Part shown: piece by piece, positions 12,401 to 24,900 of the stretch
Numbering within the stretch: the stretch's first letter is position 1
How the letters are laid out: each line of letters opens with the position of its first letter
Assembly: GCF_036785885.1 (NCBI RefSeq)
Contig: NC_092312.1
Span: forward strand, 39,535,239 to 39,599,238
Length of the DNA stretch: 64,000 nt
Reading direction: 5' to 3'
Source: Coffea arabica
Lineage: Eukaryota; Streptophyta; Magnoliopsida; Gentianales; Rubiaceae
Notes under the pieces: model-generated
The model's database searches: none
The model's input: the letters and a program-made list of their open reading frames with translations, nothing else
Told to the model about the DNA's origin: nothing
Made by a program: the position numbers and the translations under genes

Positions 12401-15400
12401 CAATTGACCAAGACAATTCAGAGGAATGTAACACAATATCAACTTTCTGCAGAGGGATATAACAGCCAACTTACCTTCTGCAGACAGATTTTGATATGAA
12501 ACACAAACTCTACTATCCATAACAACCCAAATATGATTTTTATTATCCATTACGTTCAAAAGCTTTTATCATTTGTTCAATTTTTTATATCTCACAGAAT
12601 GGTCAGTTATGTATTACCCCTTATATGAAGGAGAAAATACTCATGATTAATAGGTGGTTCTGTAGGCAAGGACAACTTGGATCAGAGATCTCCCCCAGTT
12701 TTGATGTGTCAAGCATTTTGGACTGACCTCACATAAAGAAAACTCCCCTTCATTACTTTTAACTTATATCCAAAGTTGCATCTTGCCTTCGTTTACTTAA
12801 AATAATTTCTTTAGGCTATGCATAACTTTAAGAAGCAAAATGTCATACCCACACTAGATAAACTTTCTGTTGAGTGTGGTAGCTATCCAAGAATGGTGCC
12901 ACTCAGTAGGCAACAAATAGCATTTTTCCTTTCAAAAGATTCAGAATAATTCCAACAACCAGAAAAATGATTATATTCTGATAAGTGGACCTCATCCACC
13001 AAGTACAAATTCATAAAACAAGTCATTTAACTTGGTTGTTGGCTTTCTGAATGTGCTAACCAACACTTCTGCAGATGCTGTACTAGAGACAGCCCAACCA
13101 TTTTAGGAAAAAATCCAATTAAACTAAGATGTTTTAAATTATCTCTTGCCTGATTCTAAAGCCAGGTCACAATTCTGAGGTTGTCTTGTAAATGCTATTC
13201 CCCAGCAAAAATAAAGGACATATATGAAACATAGAACTGCATCTTAGCACACACTCCATTTACTCAAACAAAAAAAATAAAATTCTGCCCTGCAGCAAAA
13301 CTCAATCAAATTAATGTGGTTTCCCTTGAAGAATTTTTTGCAACATGAAACTTTCTACATCATAGACATCTTAATAACTATTTCATTAAACTCTAGATAA
13401 CAGAAAGTGAACCAGCATACCAGAGAAACTTCAATTTTATCACATACATACAAGTCATCTTGTTATTGCCAAGAATCTTCAGAGGGGAATAGGTACCCCC
13501 TCCTACCTTTATTACTAGAATAATAGGGCTGGAAGACATTTTTAAGCATGAAGTGTAGAACTCTATCAAATAAGCACACATGAGGAAGCAAAGAAAGAAA
13601 CATGAGGTGCAGTTTTTAACTATAAAATCACTCTACCTAGTACACTTAAACTCCTCTGCCATTAGGAAATTGATGCCAGCTCAACTATGAGGTTGTTTAG
13701 ATTAGTCAAGACATGAAAGGAAGCTAGAAGGTCTTTTTCAACAATTCCACCATCAATTGGTTCTCTGAAGTACTTAAATAGGTGACAATGTGACAATAGA
13801 TAACGAAATTCGGTTTGATACTTCAGGACATAGCTTCAGCTCATTGACATATGCTTTGTGGATCACCCATTTTTTTGTCAACCTTCTTTTCACAAAACAA
13901 GAAAACATGGTTGAGATGGTTTATCCTTAATAGACAAGGAAAACATATCATTCATAAGTGCCTTCAGTCTGCACATTAGAGCTCATTGATCATAAACACA
14001 CACTAACAGATTCGACATTCACATTTTTAACTTCATTTTAACATTTTACATCTTCAATCCAAAGAAGTAAATCAGAACAATTCTCATTGGCACATTCCAA
14101 ATATTCATTGCTGGTATTTTTAAGATGAAAAGGCAAAACATTCTTCATTACATAGAAACTAACTGAATTGACTCACTACTTTATTTGTAGCTCTAAAACA
14201 GGGTCCATTTGGTTCATTGGAAAAAAAAGGATAGGATTACTAATCTCATGTCATCCTTTGTTTGGATGATTTTACCAATCCCATTTATTCTAAATTAATA
14301 ATCCCAGAGGGAAGGTAGTACTATTTATCGTAGGAAGACAGCTTTATGTGATAAAATGACTTTTCAAAGTTATTTTCAGACAACCATGTTATATTAAATC
14401 ATTTCCATACTTACCAGCCATAATATTGGACGTCCAAAAATGCATGAACAATATAACACTATCCAAACTCCAAACAACCATTTTACATAGATGAACAAAT
14501 GAAAAATGAGTCACCTCAGGATAACTAATCCTGGTATGACTCCTTTATCCCATCCACAAAACAAGTGAGGCCACACTAGTTTAGAATGCTAACTGCACTT
14601 AAATGTAAACATATTTTCCGCTTGAATTCTTTCAGGAATCACAAGAATAGAATTGTTTCATGATGAGGTCAGGGGGGAAAAAAACAATATTCAGTAAATT
14701 ACACTGCATAGGAATGCTAACTGCAGATGAACCTACACACAGACGCACACATATATAGGATCACATCATTAATCATAATAGAGACACTGTTATTCAGGTG
14801 AGAGAACATATTCTAAATATTAAACTGCTTGAGAATGATAACTTTGGATAAAATCAAACATGCAACAGAATTCTATCATTAATCGCCTAAAATATTTCAG
14901 AAAAAGATTTTCTACGAGTTCCATGATGGAGCACTTATTATCAATCTAATCAATAAATCATGTCAACTAAGAGCCTTTAAAATTCCCAAAGAGTCAATTT
15001 GATTATAAGCACTAGCAGCAATCAGATTTCAATTATAGCAACCTGGAGATGCATTTGAACAATCGCCAATGAAGGGATTTCCAGAGCTTCAGATGTGGTT
15101 GTTGGAAACTCCATATAACCTACAATCATTTCTAAATAATTGTCCAAGGTTATTTGTTCTTTCATCCTTTTCCATCCACTGGGGTAAATAAACAATTAGA
15201 CTTCTCGGCATCCCGAAGAAGCACCTGTTGAATTTTTACTACTCTCGTTACATGTCTTCGAATTTAGCTTTTTAGCCATTTACTTAACATGCTTACTTCA
15301 TCACAGCTCAAATCTTCTTTTTCATTTAAATTCCATGACCTCAATATTAGTATTCTGTCACAAGAAAAATCTACAAGCTCTTCCTTATTACTTTTCATGT

Positions 15401-18400
15401 ATCAAAAGTAATATCCAAAACTTCAAGTTCATTCGCTCTGAAACGAACTACAAGCTGTAGTAACTACATCCATTCTCTGCAAATTAATCAAGTTGATCTT
15501 GTAATTTATTGCTTGAACTGAGTTTTGACACCAACAGACCTTATGAATTCCTGCAAGTACAACGAAAGGGACTGCATGCCTTTGAGCTGCTAATGCCACC
15601 ATATTCAATCCAACAGGTGCTATAACCCCACCATTAGCCATCACAGCATGAGCTCCAACAATAACCTTAAAAAAGGAAAAAAAAATAATCAAGTGAAAAG
15701 CATGATGGAATTTAAAAAAGAAAATAATCAATAAGCCACAATCACTGCATACCATATTCACACGGGAAATCATTGCAAAGACAGCAGAATCGGTAATTAC
15801 TGTGGTTTGAAGCCCCCTTGTAACCAGCTCTTTTGCGAGGGTATGTCCCTGATATCTGATTTTAGCGGAAGATGAATCAATTAAAAGAGTGGGAAATACT
15901 GGGAACCGAAACATACTAGAAGCTGTATTTTGGTATCTGACAAAGTAATTAGCCTCTTGTCTCACCTTGGAGCACCCTCTGCAACAAATACACGAAATGA
16001 TCTCTTTTTCTCTTTTGCAGCGCACAGAAATTCCACTACCGTCCTTGAACTGCCCAAAGTCAATATTACCTCACTGAAACAAAAGATACATAAGAACCAA
16101 CAGATAATCAGATTAAAATCAACTAGTATCATATCAAATACACTAACATACTACTTAAAAGGTTCAAAGGGGTAGCACCACATAAACTTCGACATATTGA
16201 AAGACAAACAAAATGTAAATACTGGACCTCAATTGAATCAATTCTTGACTAGCTTTTATTGAGCTAGACTTAAGCTCAAGCTACTACAAACATTTTCCAA
16301 TTAGATCTCAGGCTGCAAAAACGTGAACCAACACACTCCTTTGCCTATATTCATATTTGGTTCTATTTCATTCTAGTTTCAATCACATATCCATACACTC
16401 TAGCAAATGGTCTGAACCATACTTTTATGCAATGGTAAGAGATGATTATCTCTATGGAGGTTTGAATTTTCGGTATTTATAGGGATTGAAATGGACATGC
16501 AAGGTAAGCTTGAAGAAAAAACAGAGACAAGAGTGAAGAAGATACTGAGAAGCAATGAAGGCAAGCTGGCCAATGTTACCTAACAGTTACCCATAGAAAG
16601 GTAAGCAGCCGAAATCACTGCTTGCTCAAAATGTAGTGTGCTAGGCATAGGATACTAACCAAGCCGTCATACAGTTGAACCACATGTTGCAATAAACATA
16701 TGGGATCTTAGATCACCCAATTCAGTAATACAGAAATAGCTAATATACCATATTTGGCAAGAGTGCAAGATCATACTGATAGGCCATTTGCTGAGCCATT
16801 AGCTTTCCCTTTAACTGAGAGCAAGATCCATACCATGTCTATGAGCACACAAGCTATCACTGAGATTTCTATAAAGTCATAGCTGAAGAAGGCTCTACTG
16901 CTGATGTGCAGAATGCGAAGAAAAAAACTATTACTGTTTGGACAATTCCAGAAAGCAACAGCCTGGAGCTCCTTGCTTTTTTTTAATTGATTCCATGTGC
17001 TTTCCTTTATTTTAATCAACTAGAGGTAGCATACGTATTATCTGAAATTAAGAGTTTCTAGAAGTCTAAGCGTTGGACATAAGAACTCAAATTTGGTGGT
17101 CGCCCCCTACGGGTGGCAAATCTAATTGGGGATGTACATCTTTTCACTGAGTGCTTTCTTAGTTGTTAAATTTTCTTAGCTTCAATGCTCCCTTGGTGCT
17201 TAAAACGTCTCTGCACAGAAGGCTAGCTCTTTCTCTATATATGTCAGTTGTAATAGCTTACGAAGGTTGAAATGGAAAGAAATTGTCTTTTATTGAGCAT
17301 TTTGACAACAACTTTGCTTTCTTACAGAGATGAAGGCAACCTACGCTCATATGCTTAATACAAAAGGAAGTCTAGGTGGAACTCCTAGAGCTTCTTACTT
17401 CTCCTTCTCTCACTCTCTTGCTTCCTCCTGAACTCCAACTTCTACACTCTTATTCTCGGATTTTGAGAGCTTAAAATGCTGAAACTATCTTCTAACCTTA
17501 AAGATTCTTTGTGCTGCATCAATTTATATAACCTGGCTAATGTAAATTTCTCCTTGAGCTGGTAGTTCGAAAATACTAATCATTATAATAAGCTCAGCTA
17601 AAAAGACACCACCATTACCCGCTTGAGTTTTATAATTAGGATGTTGCCACACTTTCCTTAAACAAGCAGGTAAGCCAAGATTAGTTAGTCCAAAGTCTGT
17701 ACGAGTTCACTGGGATCGCCAATACCTTTGTTGACCTTTTATTGTAGGCATTTTCAATGATAATAAATTCAACTCTGACAACATGGGAAAATTCCTAATA
17801 TTGATTATTCTCTTCTTTCGGGACAATACCTTAATGTTTCCCATATCTTTCCAATCATATGGAGGCTAATTGTTCATGCATATTAATCAATTTTAACAGA
17901 CCTAGCAAGGCTGAAAAGAACTCCAAAGGAACATAAGCTTACATATATTGCATCTAAATAATCAATTCTAAAGGTTTTCTAACCAAATCCAGCTTGACAG
18001 AGGATGTGAAAACCCCCTGGCAATCAAGTCCAATCATTTGAATTCAGCTTCAGAAAAGCTTATTCACTTAAAACTCAACTAAGATCAATTGCTCCCATAA
18101 TTCCAAGCAAGCACTACCAAACAAAACTTTTGGGAAAAGAAATAAATGAACACAATGAAAAACAATCAAGAAACACAAGATAATGAAAAAACAAAGCCCT
18201 CAGTTCAATGACTATAAACATTACATGGTAAGACATTCATCAACTCTCTTGAGAAAAAGCACACTACAACCTACTTTTTCATAAAGCTGAGTTGTTATTA
18301 TCCTCCTTCACAGCAAAATGTCATTAAGTTATGACAAACTTACAGTGACATACTTTACCCAATTTTACAAAAATTAAGATAGAACTCAAAGCTAGATTTG

Positions 18401-20322
18401 TCAATAGTAACTTAATGAAGTTAGCAGTCTTGAGGAAAATTGCAAAGATCAATCTAGTACTCCCAAAGAAAATGGATTTAATCAAAGATGTAAGTGACAA
18501 TTTCCTATTGTCTTCAGAAAAGCAAAGGCAACTTCAGTTCAATGAAGTTCTATCAAACCAATAAAAGGAAAACAAATTATCTAGAGAATATATAATCCAA
18601 TTCCCACAATGCATTTTTAGCTAGTGTGGGTAGCCAACATGAAGGCAATATTTCAGCCATATCCCACAGAATCTTGTAACTGGACTTCTGCAATAGCATG
18701 TATTGAACTTAGTTCCACAGCCAGCCAACCAAACAAACATGCTAGTATGACAAAGGTAACTTTAATTGATCATACTCATTCATTTGAGAATATGATAAAT
18801 AACATGAGCACATATTTCCTGTTCCCACTATGATTGATGACGTAAAACAAACTTAAGTGGTATTTAGAAGTATAAAAGAACTTTCACAAAAGCATTAAAG
18901 AAAGATACTTTTGATGTATATGCTCCACAGCTTGCTCAGCAATCTGTTCATGGCAAGTGACTATGTCTTGAATCAGTTCATTAACTGCCTCAATGACATT
19001 ATGCTTTAGCCTTTTTGTGCTTGAATTCTTATCAGCAGCTGAGAACAAATATTAGCAGCACACGTCAAATGCCGAGACACTTAAAAGCAACACCAACATA
19101 TTAAATTATGGTTTGTAAGTACACAAGGTGACCAGCATAGGTAAACTACTGAATAATCACTAGCCATGATGGCTACCGCAGAGAAACCAAGGTGCTTGGA
19201 TCTATAATCACCAAGAATTCACATTCAACCGCCTAGAAACCAATAATGGGATTATTTATATAAATGGAGAAAATGGTATACTTACATTTGCTTTTTCCCT
19301 CAGAATCGCCTCCTGAAGAAGATGTATGAGGAACAGCTGCTGTATGTGGTACATCCTCAAGAAGCGTTTGCAAGGAGGGAGGCCTCAAAGTGCTTCTGGC
19401 AGCAGCAGCAACAGCTGCTGCTGATAAAGCGGGATGTTCATCATGCCCAACATCATCTTCATCGTCACTTCCAGCAGACAGACTCAGCCCGCCAATTGCA
19501 GCTGCAGTGAGAGAGAGATCCTCCTCTCTAATGATATGTAAAACACGCCTTACAACATTACCAACAGCAAGCTCTGCAACCAGTTATATCCAATATCGTG
19601 AAAAAGCAAGCAACAAATTACTGTAAGCAAATTATGGTATAAGTGCCCCAATTATGTATAAAATTATGTATCACTTTTCTCCACCCTATTCAATTATTTT
19701 CGAGATGAAAACGTACAATCACAGCACAACGGATTTTTATACATATACATTTCATTTCAGTTAATTCTTTTCTGTTTTGCACCATCTTTTTTTCCTTTTC
19801 CGTTTAAGCTCAGCCAGAAATAATTACTCTTTATCCTTGCATCATTGATAAATAAAATACCCTAAACAGTTTTATCAGTGATAAATAAAATACCTAACCA
19901 GTTTTTAAACTAACATAGAATTGAAAAGCCGCAAACTACAATTATTATATTAAAAATTACAAAAAAAAGAAAGAAAAACAGAAAACAAATAATGTTTCAT
20001 TTTACATACCAACAGGATTAGCAGCTATTAGCTGCTCTCCAACAGCTTTAACAGCGTCAATTAGTGCTCCGGCCTGGTTTGTATTGGGAAGCCTCTGCTG
20101 CGAAATGAATGACCTCAGCACTTCCGCGGTTACCTTCGCCGTGGCCTTTGAGCCTTCAATTTTACTAGTTTAATCACAAACAAAATGGAACCCAGAAAAT
20201 GAACAAACAAATAAATAAACAGAATTCATATTCTGGAAAAATTCGAGGGAATAATCTCATATGGATTACCGTTTTTTGAGCTTGATTAGAAAGTCGTTCA
20301 CGAGAGCATGCACATCAGGCAT
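9461..20322 (-). CDS. Translation initiation factor eIF2B subunit beta, nine exons, complete
   Basis: eIF2B-beta is part of the cytosolic guanine-nucleotide exchange factor that reloads eIF2 with GTP; beta belongs to its regulatory core with alpha and delta. Coding exons (minus strand): 20322-20270, 20164-20010, 19573-19286, 19038-18909, 16073-15966, 15855-15753, 15665-15540, 9932-9739 and 9551-9461. All introns are GT-AG and phases match. The sum is 1248 nt, 415 residues plus stop, close to the usual plant length. The start reads MPDVHALVNDFLIKLKKR. The C-terminal Rossmann-like IF-2B domain shows EVILTLGSSRTV (about 209-220), VFVAEGAPRYQG (236-247), ITDSAVFAMISRVN (262-278) and GAHAVMANGG (283-292), ending DYYSANDLVLQRRSAS. 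Intron 4 (2.8 kb) and intron 7 (5.6 kb) are large. Repeat breakpoints fall within intron 7 (12474 and 15383). This is the only copy with all exons. Confidence 0.93.
11446..11669. repeat. Two-copy tandem duplication, period 117 bp, in eIF2B-beta intron 7
   Basis: The stretch from aatgtcctct to cagaaaagccccc occurs at about 11446-11552 and again at 11563-11669, with a few substitutions and a short T-run length change. It is a local tandem duplication in intron DNA present only in the complete gene. No function is suggested. Confidence 0.9.
12474..16617. repeat. Inverted-repeat arm B (partner of 1-4144)
   Basis: This is the reverse complement of the window start, with the constant sum 16618 between paired positions. 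It covers intron 4 end, exons 5-7 and part of intron 7 of the eIF2B-beta gene. The spacer between the arms is 8329 bp (4145-12473). The inner breakpoint at 12474/12473 reads, on the gene strand, CTGCAGAAGG followed by taagttgg. The outer end is set only by the window edge. Confidence 0.95.
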
Positions 20323-20590
20323 GATTTTCAGCAGACAAAATTCACCTGAATTAAGCGAAAACTATATGAATACATAATTGAAAAGAAAGATGTGTACAAA
20401 ATTGAAAAATTGAAGTAACTTTTGTACAGAGATTGCATAGATTGAATATTACAGATGAAGGGAGGCAATCGAAGAATCTCAAAAGTGATAACTTCTTTGT
20501 TGTATTTGGGTTCTGGTGGGGGATTAGCGAGGGCTTAGGAGGGAATTTGATTCGTGGCTTTTGAGCTGGGAAGGTTTTTTAATTTGTGGT
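20323..20590 (-). promoter_or_regulatory. Probable 5' UTR and proximal promoter of eIF2B-beta
   Basis: Upstream of the ATG the minus strand has an acceptor-like ttaattcag followed by 23 nt to the start codon, which suggests a short intron in the 5' UTR. Further up there is a C/A-rich stretch (about 20480-20545) typical of plant leaders. No TATA box is obvious. A MITE starts at 20597, so the promoter is compact or includes that element. The same sequence is repeated at 59145-59412. Confidence 0.4.
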
Positions 20591-20596
20591 GATTGT

Positions 20597-20719
20597 GTTT
20601 GGATATCAAAATATTTTGTTGCATCGTAAATATATCTTTCAATCCATTTTTTTTATTTTACATACATCATATCACAAAAAGTATTACTATAATTATTTCA
20701 AATAATACTCTATCCAAAC
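20597..20719. mobile_element. Short MITE, family with GTTTGGATA termini
   Basis: The 123-bp unit begins gtttggata and ends tatccaaac, a 9-bp terminal inverted repeat. Its reverse complement matches the 46814-46981 element along its length: attatttgaaataatta, then cttttt-tgat-tgatgtatgt, then gatgcaa-aaatatt. It sits just upstream of the eIF2B-beta leader and is copied with the block at 59419-59541. No target duplication could be defined. Confidence 0.75.
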
Positions 20720-21072
20720 AAGGGCTTTCAAGAGTTGTAAGCCTGTGATTTTTTTTTTTTTTTTTTTAGTTTTATCTACCTTCTAATAGGTAGAGGGAAA
20801 TTTTTATGAAAAGTTTTATGAGGGACTTAGTGGCAAAAGAAATTAGGATGGGAATTACTAAAATTTATTTAGTTATTAAGTGTATCTTTTAGAGGTTATT
20901 TTAAGACTTTTAATATGACCCATATTATCATGGGTAAAAAACAAAACAACTACTTGTAATTAAACGAGCATGCAGAAAAATCTTGCGTAATTTCAAAATT
21001 TATAATCCGATCCCTAGTGGTTTGAACTAAATTGAAAAGTATTACGAAAATCGTCAAAACTAACGTATTTGA

Positions 21073-21910
21073 TGTAACAATCCCACCTTCTCTTAGGGCG
21101 TATCACCTCAAAGGTTAGCGAACTGCCTGTCCAGCTCTCGCTAGAATTACTAAATCAAAATTCACATAAAGTACTAAAACGCGCAATTTAACTTCCATTC
21201 ATCAACCAAAACTATATACAATGGAGTCGCTAAAGATTCAACTTAAAATATAAGCCAAAGTATCTAAACTTATACAAACATATGTGAAGTATACAAATAC
21301 AGAGGAGGTTAAACAAAATAAAACTAAAACTAACTCAACTCTTTTTACAAATCACATAATTAAATTTTTAATCGATCAAATATAAGTATCAAATAATGAA
21401 ATAAGTAAACACCACAACTCATACAAAGCATTCAAGTAAAAGGATACAGATGGTTCTTAAGAGTCAATTTCCCCGTTTCATTAACTTGTTCCAAACCCGT
21501 TGACACTCCGTCAACGTTTAAAGAGAGAAAACAATGTTTGTAGATTTCCATTTTACACCAGTTTTTCGTCCACCAAACAAACCCCTCACTGGAGCCGAAC
21601 ACCAAACAGAAACAATGGCGGGAATACTTGAGTATATCCAAGCAAGAACAAATATGGTCGATGAGATAACTCTCCAATCGACTTAATCAAGATAGAGCTA
21701 CTGAGACGGGAATGAGAGGCACCTCCTACTCGAATTGAGTGTGATACATGCTATTGCTCAACACTAGGATCGATGAGATAACTCTTCAATCGATTTAATT
21801 AAGATAAAGTATTGAGACGGGAATGAGAGACACCTCCCACTCGAATTGAGTGTGGTACATGCTGCCGCTCAACACTTACAAGTCAAGCACAAGTATAAAT
21901 ACAAGTACAT
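21073..21910. mobile_element. Truncated LTR fragment related to the 42412 LTR
   Basis: It starts tgtaacaatcccaccttctc and goes on through ttagggcgtatc, aactgcctg and ctcgctag. This parallels the start of the solo LTR at 42412 (tgtgacgcccctgcttctct, aagggcgaatc, acgcctgcc, ctcgcgtta). The fragment is cut at 21911 by the next LTR. A 112-bp tandem repeat lies at its right end. Compared with the copy at 59991-60828, it lacks 96 bp near 21340. Confidence 0.65.
21657..21880. repeat. Two-copy tandem repeat, period 112 bp, in LTR sequence
   Basis: gatgagataactct recurs at 21660 and 21772, and the following text (caatcga-ttaat-aagata, gagacgggaatgagag, cacctcc-actcgaattgagtgtg, gctcaacact) repeats with a few substitutions and short gaps. 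The same repeat is at about 60575-60798 in the second block. Confidence 0.88.
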
Positions 21911-24900
21911 TGTCGCGCCCCATTTTTTGAAATATAAATAAATAAATGGTTTAAAAAATGTATTTTTTGATTCAATTTGTGATTGGAAAATGAATTGTGA
22001 TTTAAAAGAAAAATGGGTCTAAATAGGGGTTTGAGAATGCGACGATTTGACCCAAAATTATAGTTTAAAAAGGGTTTTTTGAAATAAAAAAATCGGAGTC
22101 GCCACTTGGTAATGAGTTAAGGTGTACCAAGTCACCTAAAAATGAATTTTTTAGAATAATAGGAAAAAGTAGTAAGAAACCCCTTTTGAACGACTCCTAG
22201 TCCACGTAAACCAACGAAAAAGGTTCGGGAGTCACATTTGACGAAGGGGAAGGCAAGGATAAAAATCCAAGGCACCCCTTCGACCTAACCAAGGCTAGTT
22301 GCGTGATTTAATCAAAAATTTTCTTGTTTTAACCAAAGAATTTATTACATTTGGATGTACTACATGAATGCAAATCCTAGACCTAGGGGACATGGGGAAA
22401 ATTTCTCTTCAAAGGTTGAGTGGTGCCAATCACATTAATTGTGAAACCCAATAATGACCCTTTGGAGAGGTCACACATAATCCTAAATGACGTAAAAAAT
22501 GAGTGAAACGAATGCATGTCATGTGAAAATGTGAGTTTGTGTGAAATGAAAAAGTGATAAAAACAAGAGTGTGTAAGTGGAAGTGTGCAAATGGATGTAC
22601 AAGATAAGGTGGGTAAAGAATGATGATGTGAAAATAATGTAAAGTGCATGTGTGCGAGTGATATGGTATAAAATGTAAGTAGTTGAGTGAAAACGTGCAA
22701 AGGTAGTGTGAAGTGAGAATGTGGAAAAAGGGTTAGAATATAAAGTAGAAGTGTATGTGATAGCGAATGAGTAAAATGCATGAATCCTATAGGAATGCAT
22801 CAAGACGGGAACGGGGAATCCTAACTTTGTGACTTTAATTTTCCCTTTGATTAGAAAGGATAACTAGCGTGCTAAGGCTATTTTGTAGCCATACTCGCTC
22901 GTTTCCCTTATCGAAAGGGGACACTCAAGCAAATGTACCCTATAACTAGCATGAGATGCAAAAATCCTAAAATGAGGGGAAAAGGGGTTCGAGGAGCATG
23001 TCAAATGATAAAAACTAAGAAAAATGCATGAAATGAAGTGAAGCATGCAAGCATGGACTCACGAGAGAAATCCCTAAGGGTCTAGCGTTGGACTAGCCCA
23101 TTCTATGAATTCCTGCTAGCGTTGGACTAGTGGAAACGTACATTCATCCATCACATTCATTCATGGTTATAGAAAGCAAATAGACATGCCAAACACTCAT
23201 AAACACATAACACATAACACTTAGCATGCTTGACTAGATGCAAGAGGCTAATAAAGCAAGTTAACACGTAGCACTTAAGCATGCAAGTCACACAAAGCAA
23301 TTAAGGCCCTAACTATTACATTTTTAGGGGGGAAGGCCTACTAGAATCTAAAAGGGGAAAAGGAATAAAATAATTAAATCCCAAACTATTACAAGCCAAG
23401 AGGTGTACACATACCCCATTAAAAAAATAACTTACTAAAAGCAAGAGTAAATAAAGTAAAGGAACTAAAGAGAGGCAAGGAAAGCAAATTAAACATGCAA
23501 ATTTCACTTAGCACATTAGATCACATAGGAGAGACACAAAAAGGGATAAAAGAAATTATACCGCCCCCTTTTGAATGGAGTCCAAATGAAAGAAAATTGG
23601 CTTCAAAACAATAAAAAGGTCACGGTATCTCAAATAGTAAAGTATAACAAAGTCACCAAATCTCTCCTAATTGCAATTTAAATGAAATCAAATACTACAT
23701 AGTTTCCAATAAAGGGATCCGCCAAGGACTCAATTGCAAGTATAAATCAACCATTCAAAGCCAATTGAAAAATTTTAGAAAACTTTGAAAGTCCGAAAGC
23801 AAGAAAAAGGCCAAAAGCCAATTTATTTCAGAAAATTCAAGAAAATAGGCGAACACAAGCTCATTTAGACACAAGGTTCACAAATCCATGCATTAAATAT
23901 CACCTTAGCAAAACATGGTAACCAATGAAGACACACAAGCCAAATGAATTGAAACGTTAATGCTGCCAAAGACTCAATTGCAAGGAATCAGCCCATAATT
24001 GGGCCTTAGTGCAACAAAGGGGAATTAGAGGGGTTAAAGTGCAATTTTTATAACATTTTGCATGCATGCAAACGAATTTCATGCAAAACGATCCAGCTAC
24101 CTATTGTCTATGTGGCCAGCAAGCATTCAATTCCAACTCAAGTATGTTTAGACCCAAACACCCAAAACCAATCTAAGCATCATAACAACCATTTCAACAT
24201 TCAAACAAACCAAAACATAGAAGAAAAATCATGCAAAGGCTGGAAAATTCTAGGCAAAGGATTCGGCAATTCTGACTTTCATTTTCAGCAAACATTCGAC
24301 CATAGCTCAAGTGTTTTTGGGCCCAACCATGCAAAACTCAACACTAAACTAAACACTGCCTCTTTTCACACCAAAACCTTCAAATTAAGGTGACCAAAGC
24401 TTGTGAGTGTTTGCGGAAAAGAAAAGAAAACAAAACAGGTTGCAGCAATCTTTGCTTTGCTGTAAATTCTGCAGCTAACAGTTTCATGTCTTCCTTACCC
24501 AATTCATGGGTATACATGCAAAGTAACACAAGTCTGGACACTCCCTAAACTGAACAAACATAGCCCTGGTAGTTCAAAACAAACAACGGCAAAAAAGAAG
24601 GACAATGCAGTCTAGCCGAATTGATAAAATGTAGCAGAATTTCTGCTGTGAACTACGCAGCTCTTGTCGTGTGATTGGGTCTGTATAAAACTCTAACAAC
24701 TTGCTATTTCATCAGCCCAAACCCACATAATCCTCATTCATTGATCAAACTAGGGAGAAACCAGGCCAAACCAACGAGAACCACTACTAAAATGCAGCAA
24801 GAAACTTCATTTCATTTTTTTGAAAAAACATTAAGTTACAACATCTAAGAAAGCAACTCATCATGCATCATATATTTCTACTCCAAACTAACGCTTCAAC

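Larger units (their letters stand above)
15383..24077. repeat. Direct segmental duplication, copy B (equals 54205-62995)
   Basis: Positions map to the second copy with offset 38822 up to about 21340 and 38918 after it. The single change is a 96-bp stretch present at about 60167-60262 and missing here. The left breakpoint is at ccttattacttttc within eIF2B-beta intron 7; the right breakpoint follows gcaaacgaat inside an LTR. Spot checks found no substitutions, and a 19-T run (20749-20767) is the same length in the other copy. Confidence 0.95.

Noticed and set aside
14195..14310. ggtccatttggttcattgg ... tttgtttggatgattttacc, considered as a MITE in eIF2B-beta intron 7
   Set aside because: No clear terminal inverted repeat or target duplication could be set, although it looks like common plant repeat text.
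17099..17130. Short GC-rich word cgccccctacgggtggc in eIF2B-beta intron 4, considered as a structured RNA
   Set aside because: It is too short, with no cloverleaf or other recognisable fold around it.
19322..19626. Plus-strand ORFs over 19322-19626 (and 58144-58448)
   Set aside because: They are antisense to eIF2B-beta exon 3, which has the family sequence and correct splice sites.
22383..22803. Two overlapping minus-strand ORFs of 132 and 94 residues, rich in H, T, S, F and L
   Set aside because: They lie inside the long LTR in GT-rich sequence whose reverse strand gives low-complexity protein. They recur at 61301-61721 only because of the duplication.
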